Source: Leucobacter viscericola
GTDB taxonomy: Bacteria > Actinomycetota > Actinomycetes > Actinomycetales > Microbacteriaceae
Assembly (NCBI RefSeq): GCF_011299575.1
Contig: NZ_CP049863.1
Coordinates: 2,976,001-3,040,000, forward strand
Length of the DNA stretch: 64,000 nt
Direction: 5' to 3'
Shown here: positions 46,327 to 55,472 of the stretch, piece by piece
Layout: each line of letters opens with the position of its first letter
How positions within the stretch are numbered: the stretch's first letter is position 1
Made by a program: the position numbers and the translations under genes
Notes under the pieces: model-generated
Told to the model about the DNA's origin: nothing
Seen by the model: only the letters and a program-made list of their open reading frames with translations
Database searches by the model: none

Positions 46327-46562
46327 CTTTGATGAACCAAATGATGTGGATTGCTGAGAAGAACGCCGAGTTTGATCCCGACAAAGTGACCCCCGGGGTC
46401 GCGGGGTTTGTGATGGTGGCGGTGCTCGCTGGTGCCATCATCCTGCTCGGGTTCAGCCTGGTGAAGCGTCTGCGTCGTAATGCCTACCGCTCAGAGATTC
46501 GTGAAGACATCGCGAACGAGCTCGCAGCGGGAGAGGCTCAGGATCCCGAGCCGCGTGGCTGA
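46323..46562 (+). CDS. Small single-helix membrane protein downstream of mca
   Basis: The 79-residue protein (GTG at 46323, overlapping the mca stop by four bases; ATG at 46332 is an alternative) has one membrane helix (GFVMVAVLAGAIILLGFSLV) followed by a basic stretch RLRRN and an acidic tail. A comparable small protein follows mca in mycobacteria. Function unknown. Confidence 0.83.
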   Translation: MTLMNQMMWIAEKNAEFDPDKVTPGVAGFVMVAVLAGAIILLGFSLVKRLRRNAYRSEIREDIANELAAGEAQDPEPRG

Positions 46563-46568
46563 TTTTTG

Positions 46569-48590
46569 ATGGCGGGTGGTGAGTGGGGTTCCGATCCAGG
46601 ATCCGGTGCGTTCGATGACGTCGAACGCTGGCCCGGTGAAGCCTGGGGTGCGCCGCCTCCTGACCTAGTTGTGACCGGGGCAGGGGCTGTCTCGATCCCG
46701 AATCCCGCCGTTGCCGCTGCTGGTGGCGCTTCTGCGCATCTAGGGCGAGACCCCCTCCAGGTGCTGTCTGAGGTGTTTGGGTACGACAGCTTCCGCGGTG
46801 AGCAGGAGGCCGTGGTTCGGCACGTCGTCGCTGGAGGCGACGCGGTGGTGCTGATGCCCACGGGCGGCGGCAAGTCGATGTGTTTTCAGATCCCCTCGCT
46901 GATTCGGGAGGGGACGGGCATCGTGCTCTCCCCGCTTGTCGCGCTGATGCACGATCAGGTTGCCGCGCTGCGGCTCGCGGGGGTGAACGCGGCGGCCCTG
47001 AACTCCTCAATGAGCATGGAGGATCGGCGCGAGGTCGAACGAGCGTATGCCGCGGGTGAGCTGGAGATGCTCTATCTCGCCCCTGAGCGGCTGGCAGCTC
47101 CGGGCACTGTCGAACTACTGAATCGTGGGCGCATTGCGCTCTTTGCCATTGACGAGGCGCACTGTGTGTCGCAGTGGGGCCACGATTTTCGGCCCGACTA
47201 CCTGCGGCTCGGAGCGCTCGCCGAACACTGGCCGGACGTGCCGAGGATCGCGCTCACGGCGACGGCGACTCCCGAGACACACCGCGAGATTACCGAGCGG
47301 CTGCACCTCGGCAACGCGCAGCACTTTGTTGCGAGTTTTGATCGCCCGAATATTCGTTACCGCATCGAATCGAAGCAGAACGCGCGTGCCCAGCTGATCG
47401 ACTTTGTGAGAGGTTCGCACTCGGGCGAGGCCGGAATTGTGTACGCGCTCAGCCGCAAGCGGGTCGAGCAGACCGCTGCCGCCCTGTGCGCCGCGGGCGT
47501 TGACGCGGTTGCGTATCACGCAGGGTTGCCTGCGTCGCAGCGCCTCGAAGCGCAGACCCGCTTCTTGCGCGAAGACGGGGTCGTTGTGGTGGCCACGATT
47601 GCCTTTGGTATGGGGATCGATAAACCCGACGTTCGTTTTGTTGCGCACATCGACCTGCCGAAGTCGGTCGAGGGCTACTACCAAGAGACGGGTCGCGCCG
47701 GCCGAGACGGGCTGCCTTCCGAAACCTGGCTCGCATACGGCCTTGCCGATGTGGTGCAGCAGCGGCAGATGATCGAGTCGGGGGACGGTGACGCCGCGAC
47801 CCGTGCGAATCAGACGCGGCATCTCAACCAGATGCTTGCACTCTGCGAGGGTGTTGAGTGTCGGCGCGTGTTTTTGCTGCGCTACTTCGGTGAGACCGGA
47901 GTGGCGGCCTGCGGCAACTGCGACGTGTGTCTGAACCCGCCGCACCTCTGGGACGCAACAATCCCGGCGCAAATGCTGCTCTCAACAGTTATTCGCACTC
48001 AGCGCGAGCGATCCCGCACGTACGCTGCTGGTCAGCACATCGATGTGCTGCGCGGTGTGGCGTCCGAGCGCGTGACACAAATGCGGCTCGACGAGCTTTC
48101 GACGTGGGGCATCGGTAAAGACTGGTCGATTGCGCAGTGGCGCGGACTGGTGCGGCACATGCTCGCAGTCGGCTTACTTGAGGCGCAAGGTGAGTGGGGT
48201 GTGCTCGCACCGACTGAAGCCGCGAAGCCCGTGCTGCGGGGTGAGACCGAGGTGCACATGCGTGAAGAGGTGGTTGTGCGGGCCGGGCGCAGCGGGCGTG
48301 CGGTGCGCGGTTCTTCGAGTTCAGGATCTGGCGCTGGTGCGAAGCGGTCAGCCGCGGCGGCCGATCTCACCTCCGAACAGGCCGAGGTGTTTGAGCGCCT
48401 GCGCGTCTGGCGCTCGGAGGAGGCGAAACGGCAGGGAGTTCCCGGCTACGTTGTCTTCAGTGACGCGACGCTCGCGGCGCTCTCAGCTCATCTGCCCAGC
48501 GACGACGCGGGACTGCTCGCGATTTCTGGCATCGGAGACGTGAAGCTGGAACGTTACGGTGCAGCAGTACTTGAGGTATTGCGGGGGTAG
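46569..48590 (+). CDS. recQ: ATP-dependent DNA helicase RecQ
   Basis: RecQ unwinds DNA 3' to 5' in recombination and repair. Walker [12 protein letters not shown] lies near residue 96, [17 protein letters not shown] near residue 195, and motif [15 protein letters not shown] follows. The RQC zinc cluster is C...CGNCDVC, and an HRDC-like C-terminal domain ends the protein. About 60 extra low-complexity residues lie before the helicase core, so the true start could be internal. It starts six bases after the previous stop. Confidence 0.94.
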   Translation: MAGGEWGSDPGSGAFDDVERWPGEAWGAPPPDLVVTGAGAVSIPNPAVAAAGGASAHLGRDPLQVLSEVFGYDSFRGEQEAVVRHVVAGGDAVVLMPTGGGKSMCFQIPSLIREGTGIVLSPLVALMHDQVAALRLAGVNAAALNSSMSMEDRREVERAYAAGELEMLYLAPERLAAPGTVELLNRGRIALFAIDEAHCVSQWGHDFRPDYLRLGALAEHWPDVPRIALTATATPETHREITERLHLGNAQHFVASFDRPNIRYRIESKQNARAQLIDFVRGSHSGEAGIVYALSRKRVEQTAAALCAAGVDAVAYHAGLPASQRLEAQTRFLREDGVVVVATIAFGMGIDKPDVRFVAHIDLPKSVEGYYQETGRAGRDGLPSETWLAYGLADVVQQRQMIESGDGDAATRANQTRHLNQMLALCEGVECRRVFLLRYFGETGVAACGNCDVCLNPPHLWDATIPAQMLLSTVIRTQRERSRTYAAGQHIDVLRGVASERVTQMRLDELSTWGIGKDWSIAQWRGLVRHMLAVGLLEAQGEWGVLAPTEAAKPVLRGETEVHMREEVVVRAGRSGRAVRGSSSSGSGAGAKRSAAAADLTSEQAEVFERLRVWRSEEAKRQGVPGYVVFSDATLAALSAHLPSDDAGLLAISGIGDVKLERYGAAVLEVLRG

Positions 48591-48596
48591 CTCCCG

Positions 48597-49061
48597 TCAT
48601 ACCTCGACGAGCTTGGCAAGCTGCTCCGTGACGAAGGTCCACCCCTCGAACAAGCCGAGTTCATTGTGCTGTTCAAGCGCTTCAGAGGTGCCGTGTCGCG
48701 CAACGATTCGGTACAGGGTGCCATCAGGGTGATCCGAGAGGGTAACCTCACCGGTCACTGCAACCGGAGCCGGTGACGCAGGGCGCAACTTGCTGTCCAC
48801 CGCGTTTGTGAACACCAGACGCTCGTGCCGGTCGACCACGAGGAACGCGGCATCCATGTGCGGGCCGAACTCTTTCCCGTTCTCGCTCATTGAGGTGACG
48901 AATCCGCCCCCGGCTTTCGGCGTGAACGACTCGACTCGGCACAGGTAGGGTTGGGGGATCCACCACTGTGCGAACAGGTCAGGCCTGGTCCACGCGTCCC
49001 ATACGGCGGCGCGGGGTGCGCGAATGACGCGTTCAACGGCGAGATCGAGGTTGGGATTCAT
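48597..49061 (-). CDS. SRPBCC (AHSA1-type) ligand-binding family protein
   Basis: The 154-residue protein (ATG at 49061) starts LDLAVERVIRAPRAAVWDAWTRPDLFAQWW, the AHSA1/START-like fold signature, and ends GLFEGWTFVTEQLAKLVEV. Such proteins bind hydrophobic ligands or have unknown roles. It is 34 bases downstream of the MazF-like gene on the same strand, with which it may be co-transcribed; it converges on recQ. Confidence 0.9.
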   Translation of the reverse strand: MNPNLDLAVERVIRAPRAAVWDAWTRPDLFAQWWIPQPYLCRVESFTPKAGGGFVTSMSENGKEFGPHMDAAFLVVDRHERLVFTNAVDSKLRPASPAPVAVTGEVTLSDHPDGTLYRIVARHGTSEALEQHNELGLFEGWTFVTEQLAKLVEV

Positions 49062-49095
49062 TGATGTCTCCTCTTGTTCTGATGAAGCGCTGCGG

Positions 49096-49482
49096 TTACA
49101 AACCCAGGTGGAGGCGAAGTGCCTCGTCAAGCTCGTACATTTGAGCGGTTGAAATCTTGCCGACGGGTTTTCCGATTCGCTCGATCGACACTGAGCGTAG
49201 CTGCTCGGCCTGAGCCTTTGAATCTTGAGTGAGACCTGTTTCGCTCGCCTCAAGAAAAACGTGGAACGGAAAAACTCGCGCGGTGTTTGTTGTGAGCGGG
49301 ACTACAGTGAGAACTCCGCGGCCCAGACGTTCCGCAATTGTGTTTGCGTGATCGTTGCTGACGATGACAGCGGGCCGTCGTTTATTCGCTTCGGATCCAA
49401 GTGAGGGGTCGAAATTTACGAAGCGAATTTCACCGCGCTGCACTTGGAAGCCCGTCGGTAGTCGTCTGTTCCCAAAGTTCAT
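49096..49482 (-). CDS. mazF: Type II toxin, MazF/PemK family endoribonuclease
   Basis: MazF cleaves RNA at specific sites. Typical family motifs are [39 protein letters not shown] and AQAEQLRSV; overall it looks like mycobacterial MazF9 (Rv2801c type). I list the ATG at 49482, which overlaps the antitoxin gene by 53 bases. A GTG at 49443 (VQRGEIRF, 115 residues) matches the usual family start better and is a strong alternative. Confidence 0.9.
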   Translation of the reverse strand: MNFGNRRLPTGFQVQRGEIRFVNFDPSLGSEANKRRPAVIVSNDHANTIAERLGRGVLTVVPLTTNTARVFPFHVFLEASETGLTQDSKAQAEQLRSVSIERIGKPVGKISTAQMYELDEALRLHLGL

Positions 49483-49660
49483 CGTCCTCGCTGGCGCTCC
49501 ACTCGTTCCAGGCGGTGGCATAGGCGAGCTCGAGTTTGGGGCCGTTCAAGAGTCGGATCGCGTGCTGCAGTCCTGCCGAGCGAGAAGGTAGCCCGGACTC
49601 TTTCACGAACCTATCAAGTGTCGCGAGTTCGTCCTCCTTGAGACTAACGCTGATTTTCAT
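49430..49660 (-). CDS. mazE: Ribbon-helix-helix antitoxin partner of MazF
   Basis: The 76-residue protein begins [38 protein letters not shown], a ribbon-helix-helix fold, and has an acidic, Trp-rich C-terminal tail ([16 protein letters not shown]) that is expected to bind the toxin. It overlaps the toxin start. The perfect 16-base palindrome just upstream is a likely operator. Confidence 0.9.
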   Translation of the reverse strand: MKISVSLKEDELATLDRFVKESGLPSRSAGLQHAIRLLNGPKLELAYATAWNEWSASEDDELWEQTTTDGLPSAAR

Positions 49661-49666
49661 ACCTCA

Positions 49667-49695
49667 ATGCTACCGCGGTAGCAACTCTTCGTCCA
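49667..49695 (-). promoter_or_regulatory. mazEF promoter with palindromic operator
   Basis: On the minus strand TGGACG (49690-49695) and TAGCAT (49667-49672) are 17 bases apart. The perfect palindrome TGCTACCGCGGTAGCA (49668-49683) covers the spacer and -10 region. The predicted transcription start is within a base or two of the antitoxin ATG at 49660, so the message may be leaderless, although a short GAGG lies before the ATG. Confidence 0.6.
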
Positions 49696-49738
49696 CGGTG
49701 GGTCTGTGGTTGTTGGTGACTTGATCAATCGAAGTTGG

Positions 49739-50050
49739 TTACGCAACCTGTAGTGGAGTAATCGCAGCAAGTTGCTCCGCGATGCGGTCATCTGCGAGAT
49801 CGAGGTCAAATTGGGTTTGCAGGTTGAGCCAGAACTGGGCGGATGTTCCAAAGAAACGGGCCAACCGGAGGGCGGTGTCTGCGGAAATGCCACGCTTGCC
49901 ATGCACGATCTCATTGATGCGCCGCGGCGGTACATCAATAGACACAGCCAGCTTGTTCTGCGTGATGCTGAATCCGTCAATGAAGTCGACCAGAAGTACC
50001 TCACCGGGATGGACGGGCTCGAGTTTGTTAGTGGTAGTCAACGATCTCAA
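49739..50050 (-). CDS. higA: HigA-type Xre-family antitoxin
   Basis: The 103-residue helix-turn-helix protein has the HigA signature HPGEVLLVDFIDGFSITQNKLAVS and RINEIVHGKRGISADTALRLARFFGTSAQFWLNLQ. It starts 23 bases inside the higB gene end. As usual for HigBA modules the toxin gene is first, and HigA should both neutralise HigB and repress the operon through the upstream palindromes. Confidence 0.95.
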   Translation of the reverse strand: MRSLTTTNKLEPVHPGEVLLVDFIDGFSITQNKLAVSIDVPPRRINEIVHGKRGISADTALRLARFFGTSAQFWLNLQTQFDLDLADDRIAEQLAAITPLQVA

Positions 50051-50309
50051 CCTCCTCTGGTTCAGTGTCGGTCCACACGAAGCAGATCCGCCACTGGTTA
50101 TTGATTCTTACGCTGTATTGACCGGCTCGGTCACCTCTGAGCTGTTCGAGTCGATTTCCCGGTGGAATTCGGAGGTCGTCGAGGGACTCTGCCGATCCCA
50201 CCTGGCGAAGCTTTCGCAACGCCACCTGATGGATGCGTGGGTCAATCGATGGCACTCGCTCACGCCGCCACAATCGCTCAGTGTCTTTGCTACCGAACGA
50301 TCTGATCAC
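50028..50309 (-). CDS. higB: HigB-type toxin, RelE/ParE superfamily mRNA interferase
   Basis: The 93-residue protein begins MIRSFGSKDTERLWRRERVPSI and has the RelE-like core LRKLRQVGSAESLDDLRIPPGNRLEQLRGDRAGQYSVRINNQWRICFVW as short motifs including QYSVRINNQWRICF. It is expected to cut mRNA at the ribosome. The GTG at 50309 coincides with the predicted transcription start, so the operon mRNA is probably leaderless. Confidence 0.95.
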   Translation of the reverse strand: MIRSFGSKDTERLWRRERVPSIDPRIHQVALRKLRQVGSAESLDDLRIPPGNRLEQLRGDRAGQYSVRINNQWRICFVWTDTEPEEVEIVDYH

Positions 50310-50315
50310 ATTGGC

Positions 50316-50352
50316 ATTATATAACGTCCTGCGTTAATAACGCCAGGCGTTA
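50316..50352 (-). promoter_or_regulatory. higBA promoter and two palindromic operators
   Basis: A perfect -10 TATAAT lies at 50316-50321 on the minus strand, seven bases before the higB GTG. Two palindromes with TAACG half-sites, TAACGTCCTGCGTTA (50322-50336) and TAACGCCAGGCGTTA (50338-50352), are centred 16 bases apart over the -10/-35 region. No good -35 is visible. They are likely HigA operators. Confidence 0.75.
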
Positions 50353-50404
50353 AGCGCCATTTTGCTGGGCTGCCAGTGACCGTGGGGCATGCAACTACGG
50401 GTAA

Positions 50405-51169
50405 CTACCGCAGATACACCGGATCGAGCGCAATGAGCAGAATCGCCACCCAGTGGCACAGGAAAGCGAGCACCGTGAGTGCGTGGAAGATTTCGTGGAA
50501 GCCGAAGACGCCGGGGAAGGGGTTTGGGCGCTTCAAGCCATAGACAACCGAGCCGAGCGTGTACAACAGTCCGCCAACGACAATGAGGACCATCGTTGCG
50601 AGGTTGGCGTGAGCGATATCGACGATGTACATCATCGCGGCCCAGCCGAGTAGAACGTACAGCGGAACGTAGAGCCAGCGGGGGGCATTGATCCAGAACA
50701 CCCGAAAGCCGATTCCGAGCAGCGCGCCGATCCACACCAAAACCAGCAGCAGTATGCCCTTATCGAAGGGCAGCGCGAGCAGCGCGAGAGGGGTGTAGCT
50801 CCCCGCAATGAGCACGAAGATATTGGCGTGGTCAATTCTGCGGAACACCTGCTTGACCTCGGGTCGCCAATTGATGCGGTGGTACAGCGCAGAGTTTCCG
50901 AACAGCAGCATGCTCGACAGCATGTAGACCGCCGACGCCCACTTGGCCACCGGGCCGTGCGCGAGGCAGATGAGCACTATTCCGGCTGCAATGGTGACGG
51001 GAAAGGTGCCCGCGTGAAGCCAACCGCGCCAGAGGGGTTTGACCTCGGGATCTGCGGCCGCGGGAGCGTCGGCAGCGTGACTGAGCTCATCTTCAAGCAG
51101 CGGCAGCGAGAGCGCATCGGGCTCGGGGAAGGCACGTTCGCTGGGCTCGGGAGCACCATGAGAGGTCAT
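50405..51169 (-). CDS. trhA: Hemolysin III family (TrhA/PAQR) membrane protein
   Basis: The 254-residue protein (ATG at 51169) has about seven membrane helices after a 50-residue polar N terminus. Conserved PAQR/hemolysin III residues are visible: the His in NSALYHRINW, the Asp in FRRIDHANIFVLIAGSYTPL and the paired His in FHEIFHALTVLAFLCHW, which form the zinc site. E. coli TrhA regulates membrane energetics; cytolytic activity should not be assumed. It is divergent from uppS. Confidence 0.93.
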   Translation of the reverse strand: MTSHGAPEPSERAFPEPDALSLPLLEDELSHAADAPAAADPEVKPLWRGWLHAGTFPVTIAAGIVLICLAHGPVAKWASAVYMLSSMLLFGNSALYHRINWRPEVKQVFRRIDHANIFVLIAGSYTPLALLALPFDKGILLLVLVWIGALLGIGFRVFWINAPRWLYVPLYVLLGWAAMMYIVDIAHANLATMVLIVVGGLLYTLGSVVYGLKRPNPFPGVFGFHEIFHALTVLAFLCHWVAILLIALDPVYLR

Positions 51170-51284
51170 GCTCTGAGTGTACGTTGCCCACAAATCTGAA
51201 GTTGCATACATGTAGAAGTTCCCCAGTGGGGTTGCGGGTGTAACTCGGAGCTTCGATCCCCGCCCGCCCGATAGAATCATCAGG

Positions 51285-52070
51285 ATGAACACTCAGCCAA
51301 AGCCCGAGCGCACCGGCCTGCTGTACCGGCTGTATCAGCGCAGGCTGCGGCGAGAGATTGATCTCGACCGAGTCCCGCACCACATCGCTGTGATCGTTGA
51401 CGGAAACCGTCGCTGGGCAAAGCAGCGCCTGCAAGAACGGGCTGCATTCGGACACCGCGCGGGTGCCCGCAAGATTCCCGAGTTTCTGGGATGGTGCGAA
51501 GAAGAGGGTATTGGGGTTGTCACCCTGTACCTGCTGTCAGCAGACAACCTGAACGCGCGGGATCGCGAAGAACTGGAAGATCTCTTCGGTATCGTCGCGG
51601 AGCTTGCACTGCTGCTCGCCGAAAATCCGCGCTGGCGTGTGAAGCACGTTGGTTCTTGCGAGGGGCTTTCTTCTGAGCTTTCGGAAGCGCTCGCGGAGGC
51701 CGAGGCAAAGACCGCCGAGCACGAGGGTCTGCACATCAACCTCGCGGTGGGGTACGGCGGTCGAAGCGAGATCACCGCGGCCGTGCGCAGCGTTATTGCT
51801 GAGCATCAGGCGGCGGGCGGGTCCATTGACACCCTCGCTGAGCGACTCACACCAGAGACCATCGGTGAGCACCTCTGGACGCGAGGCCAGGCCGATCCCG
51901 ATCTGATGATTCGCACCTCGGGCGAGCAGCGCCTCTCTGACTTTATGATCTGGCAGTCGGCGCACTCGGAGTTTTATTTTGTTGAGGCGCTGTACCCCGA
52001 CCTGCGCGAGGTCGATTTTTTGCGGGCTCTGCGCGATTACTCCACGCGCCAGCGGAGACTAGGGAGCTGA
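51285..52070 (+). CDS. uppS: Isoprenyl transferase (undecaprenyl diphosphate synthase family)
   Basis: This cis-prenyltransferase condenses isopentenyl units on an allylic diphosphate for cell-wall lipid carriers. The family motifs are HHIAVIVDGNRRWAKQRL (catalytic Asp near residue 34), GHRAGARK, and the C-terminal RTSGEQRLSDFMIWQSAHSEFYF. The 261-residue length is normal. Actinobacteria often have two such enzymes with different chain lengths; which one this is cannot be told. Confidence 0.95.
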   Translation: MNTQPKPERTGLLYRLYQRRLRREIDLDRVPHHIAVIVDGNRRWAKQRLQERAAFGHRAGARKIPEFLGWCEEEGIGVVTLYLLSADNLNARDREELEDLFGIVAELALLLAENPRWRVKHVGSCEGLSSELSEALAEAEAKTAEHEGLHINLAVGYGGRSEITAAVRSVIAEHQAAGGSIDTLAERLTPETIGEHLWTRGQADPDLMIRTSGEQRLSDFMIWQSAHSEFYFVEALYPDLREVDFLRALRDYSTRQRRLGS

Positions 52071-52071
52071 T

Positions 52072-52887
52072 ATGACGCGGCGAGACAGCAGCTTGCCAGA
52101 ACTTTCGGGGCAGCGGGTGCTGGTTACCGGGGCCTCCGGCGGTGTCGGGGGCGGGATCGCTCGCAGCTTTGCGGCGGCGGGCGCGCGGGTGGCGGTGCAC
52201 TACCGCGGAACGACAACGGGTTCTGTGGAGGTTGCGTTTGCTCTGGTGGAAGAGCTCCGAGAGCACGGCTCAGATGCCGTGGCGGTGCGGGGAGACCTGA
52301 GCGAGCCGGGAGCCGCCGAGGCGCTCGTGGGCGAAGCTGCCCGAGCGCTTGGTGGTCTTGACGGACTTGTGAACAATGCCGGTGTTCAGCCGCTTTCCCT
52401 GCTCGCCGATACGAGCCGCGCGGAGTGGGACGAGGTGCTCGGCACAAACCTGGGTGCGGTGTTCGAACTGTCTCGGGCCGCCGCTGTAGTGATGGGTGAG
52501 GATCGCGACGCCGATCCTGACCGCCCAAACAACCGCTGGATAACCCACATCGCATCAATCGAGGCGAGCCGACCCGCTGTCGCACACGCGCACTATTCCG
52601 CTGCGAAGGCCGGGCTGGTGATGCACGCGCGTGCCGCGGCGCTTGAGCTCGGGCCCGAGGGCATTCGAGTGAACACGGTTTCGCCCGGGCTTGTTGAGCG
52701 CCCGGGACTGGAAGAGGCGTGGCCAGAGGGAGTCGCAAGCTGGAAGGCGAACGCCCCGCTGGGTCGCCTCGCCACTCCCGCCGACATCGGCAATGCGTGT
52801 GTGCTGCTGGCCTCACCCGCGGCGTCATTTATTACAGGGCAAGATCTTGCCGTGGATGGTGGCATGCTCGCCACCCCCGGTTGGTAA
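52072..52887 (+). CDS. Short-chain dehydrogenase/reductase
   Basis: The 271-residue classical SDR has the Rossmann motif VTGASGGVGGGIARS (residues about 19-33), NNAG at residues about 101-104, and YSAAK at about residues 175-179, with a C-terminal FITGQDLAVDGGMLATPGW. It follows uppS by one base and leads into the amidohydrolase gene. The substrate is unknown; 3-oxoacyl-ACP reductase-like enzymes share these features. Confidence 0.92.
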   Translation: MTRRDSSLPELSGQRVLVTGASGGVGGGIARSFAAAGARVAVHYRGTTTGSVEVAFALVEELREHGSDAVAVRGDLSEPGAAEALVGEAARALGGLDGLVNNAGVQPLSLLADTSRAEWDEVLGTNLGAVFELSRAAAVVMGEDRDADPDRPNNRWITHIASIEASRPAVAHAHYSAAKAGLVMHARAAALELGPEGIRVNTVSPGLVERPGLEEAWPEGVASWKANAPLGRLATPADIGNACVLLASPAASFITGQDLAVDGGMLATPGW

Positions 52888-52910
52888 CGCAGAGGAACAA
52901 GGAGAACGCC

Positions 52911-54248
52911 ATGGCCGAAACAATTCTGAGAGCCGACGCAATGTTGACCCCGAACGGTGTGGTTATTGGCGCCGAGCTCGCTTTTGACGCCGAAGGGCGG
53001 ATTACGTATGCCGGATCCGTGCGGCCTGAATCCGCGATCCCGAGTGACGCGATGGTGCAAGATCTGGTGGGCCAGGTCTTAATGCCGGGCCTCGTGAACG
53101 GGCACACACATTCGGCGATGACGCTGCTGCGTGGTGTGTCCGATGACGAGGGGTTTATGCCCTGGCTTGCGGCTGTGCAGGCGCACGAGCAACACCTCAC
53201 TCATGAAGACGTTGCGCTCGGGCTGCAGCTCGCCATGGTCGAAATGATCGAAACCGGCACGACCGCCTTCGCCGACATGTACCACTGGGATGCGGAACTG
53301 ATTGAACTCGTGCGCTCGGCCGGCATGCGAGTGATGGCGGCCCCCGCGACCTTCGCACCCGAGATCGTCGGGTTTCCGAGTGTCTCTTCGAATAATGGCG
53401 ACGATGCCGTCGCCGCGACCGAAGCGCTCGCTGAGCAGTACGCCGGTGACCCGCAGATTAGGATCGCCTACGGCCCGCACGCGCCGTACACCAGCCCGCC
53501 CGAGTTTCTGCGCGACATTGCGCGCCGGGCGGTCGAGCGCGGCATTCCGATCCACACCCACATCTCGGAGTCCGCCGCAGAGGTCGAACAGATCCTTGAG
53601 CAGTATGGTGCGACACCGGGGGACCACCTCGACTCTGTAGGGCTCTTCGAGGCTGAGGTACTTGCCGCGCACTGTGTTCACCTGACCGACAGCGAGATTG
53701 AGCTGTTCGCGCGCACCGGCACAGCGGTGAGCCACAACCCGGTTTCGAACCTCAAACTCGGTAACGGAATCGCGAAGCTGCCAGAAATGATCGAGGCGGG
53801 GGTTCGCCTGACGCTCGGCACCGACTCCGTGGCGAGCAACAACAGTCTCGACCTATTCGAGGAGATCAAAACCGGCACGATCTTGCACCGTGGTGTTCGT
53901 CAGGATGCCGCGATCGTGCGGTCCTCTGAGGTCGTGCATATTGCGACCCGCGGTGGGGCAGAGGCTCTGGGCTTTGCTGAGACGGGCGCACTTGAGGTGG
54001 GCATGCTCGCCGATGTTATCTCGCTCGATGTGACGGGCTCGTCTGCGACTCCCTTCGACGCTGCGGCGCTCGTCTCACACATCGGCTTTGCCGCGACAGG
54101 TGCCGACGTGCGAGAGGTGTTTATCGGGGGCCACCACGTTTACACCGATGGCGCACATCTCACCCTTGACGCGGCTGCGATTCGACGTCGTGCGGTTGTT
54201 GCGGGGCAGCGGATTCGCGCTGCGGTCGTTGCGGGTGCAGGGGCATGA
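52911..54248 (+). CDS. mtaD: Amidohydrolase, 5-methylthioadenosine/S-adenosylhomocysteine deaminase-like
   Basis: The ATG at 52911 follows CAAGGAGAACGCC. The 445-residue protein has the metal motif NGHTHS (residues about 61-66), THISES, HCVHLTDSE and GTDSVASNNSLDLFEE, the last matching MTA/SAH deaminases of the TIM-barrel amidohydrolase family. The likely reaction converts MTA or SAH to the corresponding inosine derivative. A guanine- or other purine-type deaminase is the main alternative. Its stop overlaps the DUF1801 gene by four bases. Confidence 0.88.
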   Translation: MAETILRADAMLTPNGVVIGAELAFDAEGRITYAGSVRPESAIPSDAMVQDLVGQVLMPGLVNGHTHSAMTLLRGVSDDEGFMPWLAAVQAHEQHLTHEDVALGLQLAMVEMIETGTTAFADMYHWDAELIELVRSAGMRVMAAPATFAPEIVGFPSVSSNNGDDAVAATEALAEQYAGDPQIRIAYGPHAPYTSPPEFLRDIARRAVERGIPIHTHISESAAEVEQILEQYGATPGDHLDSVGLFEAEVLAAHCVHLTDSEIELFARTGTAVSHNPVSNLKLGNGIAKLPEMIEAGVRLTLGTDSVASNNSLDLFEEIKTGTILHRGVRQDAAIVRSSEVVHIATRGGAEALGFAETGALEVGMLADVISLDVTGSSATPFDAAALVSHIGFAATGADVREVFIGGHHVYTDGAHLTLDAAAIRRRAVVAGQRIRAAVVAGAGA

Positions 54249-54658
54249 CAGTGACTGAGTTGAGCGATCCCGCGGTTCGCGAGGCCTTTGAGTCTTACGA
54301 TGCCGCGGTTCGCGCTCCGCTGTTGCAGCTGCGAGAACTGATTTTTGACGTTGCCGCTGCGACGGATGGTGTGGGTGCGCTCACGGAGACCCTGAAATGG
54401 GGTCAGCCAAGCTATCTCACCGAGGCGACACAGAGCGGCACAATGATCCGGCTTGCTCCGTTCGAGGACGCTCAAGTGGGTGTGTTTGTGCACTGCCAGA
54501 CCTCGCTGATCTCCGACTTTCGGGGTTCGTATCCTGACCTGAACTACTCGGGAACCCGCGCCATCGTGCTGTCTCCGTCGAAAGCGATTCCGACTGACGC
54601 GATGCGGCTTTTCTTCGAGCTTGCACTTACCTATAAACGCAGGGGAGCTCGGCGATGA
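54245..54658 (+). CDS. DUF1801 domain-containing protein
   Basis: The 137-residue protein has the DUF1801 pattern AVRAPLLQLRELIFDVAAA ... ETLKWGQPSYLTE ... SGTMIRLAPF and VHCQTSLI. Function unknown; the family has an YdhG/YjhX-like fold and is often cytosolic. Translation is coupled to the deaminase-like gene by an ATGA overlap, so it belongs to the nucleoside operon. Confidence 0.9.
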   Translation: MTVTELSDPAVREAFESYDAAVRAPLLQLRELIFDVAAATDGVGALTETLKWGQPSYLTEATQSGTMIRLAPFEDAQVGVFVHCQTSLISDFRGSYPDLNYSGTRAIVLSPSKAIPTDAMRLFFELALTYKRRGARR

Positions 54659-54712
54659 GCCGAGACCCGATCCTGACTCACATCAACATACTGACCCTTG
54701 AAAGGCCCACGC

Positions 54713-55468
54713 ATGTCACCCGTTAAACTTCCCTCCGACGCTGAACTCCCTCTGCTGCGCGCCCGTGTAGCCGACCTTGCCGACCGGGCCCTGGTCGTGG
54801 GGGATCCCGGCCGAGCGGCTCGGGTCGCCGAGCGGCTCGACGATGTTCGCCAGCTCACCGCGAATCGCGAGTACCACGTGTACGCCGGTTCGTACCGCGG
54901 TGTTCCCGTGACCGTTGCTTCTCACGGCGTCGGCGCTGCGGGCGCGGCGGTCTGCTTTGAAGAGCTTGCCCGCGGTGGCGTAACGCGAATCATTCGTTCT
55001 GGTACGGCGGGTGGCATTCAGCCAGAGGTTGTCGACGGGGCGATTGTTGTTGCGACGGGTGCCGTGCGCGCCGACGGAGTGAGCCACCAGCTCGTGCCAA
55101 CCGAGTTTCCCGCAATTGCGACACCCGAACTGACGATCGCGCTGCGTGATGCGGCCGCAACGACCGGCCTGTCGGTGCACAGCGGCATTGTGCTGACCGG
55201 CGACATGTTCTACCCGAGCGACGTGATTACCGGAATCGATCACCGCATGTGGCAGCGTGCCGGTGTGGTTGCGGTTGAGATGGAAGCCGCCGCCCTGTTT
55301 GTGATCGCCTCACTTCACGGCATCGAATCGGGCGCCGTGTTTGCGATCGACGGCAATCCGCTGGCAGAAAAGGACGACTCGATGGGCGGCTACGATCCCT
55401 ACCGCGAAATCGTGACCCAGGCGGTCGACGGCGCGCTCACCGCGGCGCTCGACGTGCTGGTTGCTTAA
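54713..55468 (+). CDS. Purine nucleoside phosphorylase, PNP_UDP_1 family
   Basis: The 251-residue protein (ATG at 54713) has the phosphate-binding region VVGDPGRAARVAERL, RSGTAGGIQPEVVDGAIVV, and the nucleoside site VAVEMEAAALFVIA. The C-terminal AIDGNPLAEKDDSMGGYDP segment recalls the DG(N/C)P motif of the Plasmodium-type PNP more than uridine phosphorylase. That group can accept inosine and methylthioinosine, which would suit the deaminase next to it. Exact substrate unproven. Confidence 0.88.
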   Translation: MSPVKLPSDAELPLLRARVADLADRALVVGDPGRAARVAERLDDVRQLTANREYHVYAGSYRGVPVTVASHGVGAAGAAVCFEELARGGVTRIIRSGTAGGIQPEVVDGAIVVATGAVRADGVSHQLVPTEFPAIATPELTIALRDAAATTGLSVHSGIVLTGDMFYPSDVITGIDHRMWQRAGVVAVEMEAAALFVIASLHGIESGAVFAIDGNPLAEKDDSMGGYDPYREIVTQAVDGALTAALDVLVA

Positions 55469-55472
55469 GGAT

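Noticed and set aside
50405..51169. Hemolysin III as a virulence factor
   Set aside because: The family is a widespread PAQR membrane regulator; the name does not prove cytolysis.
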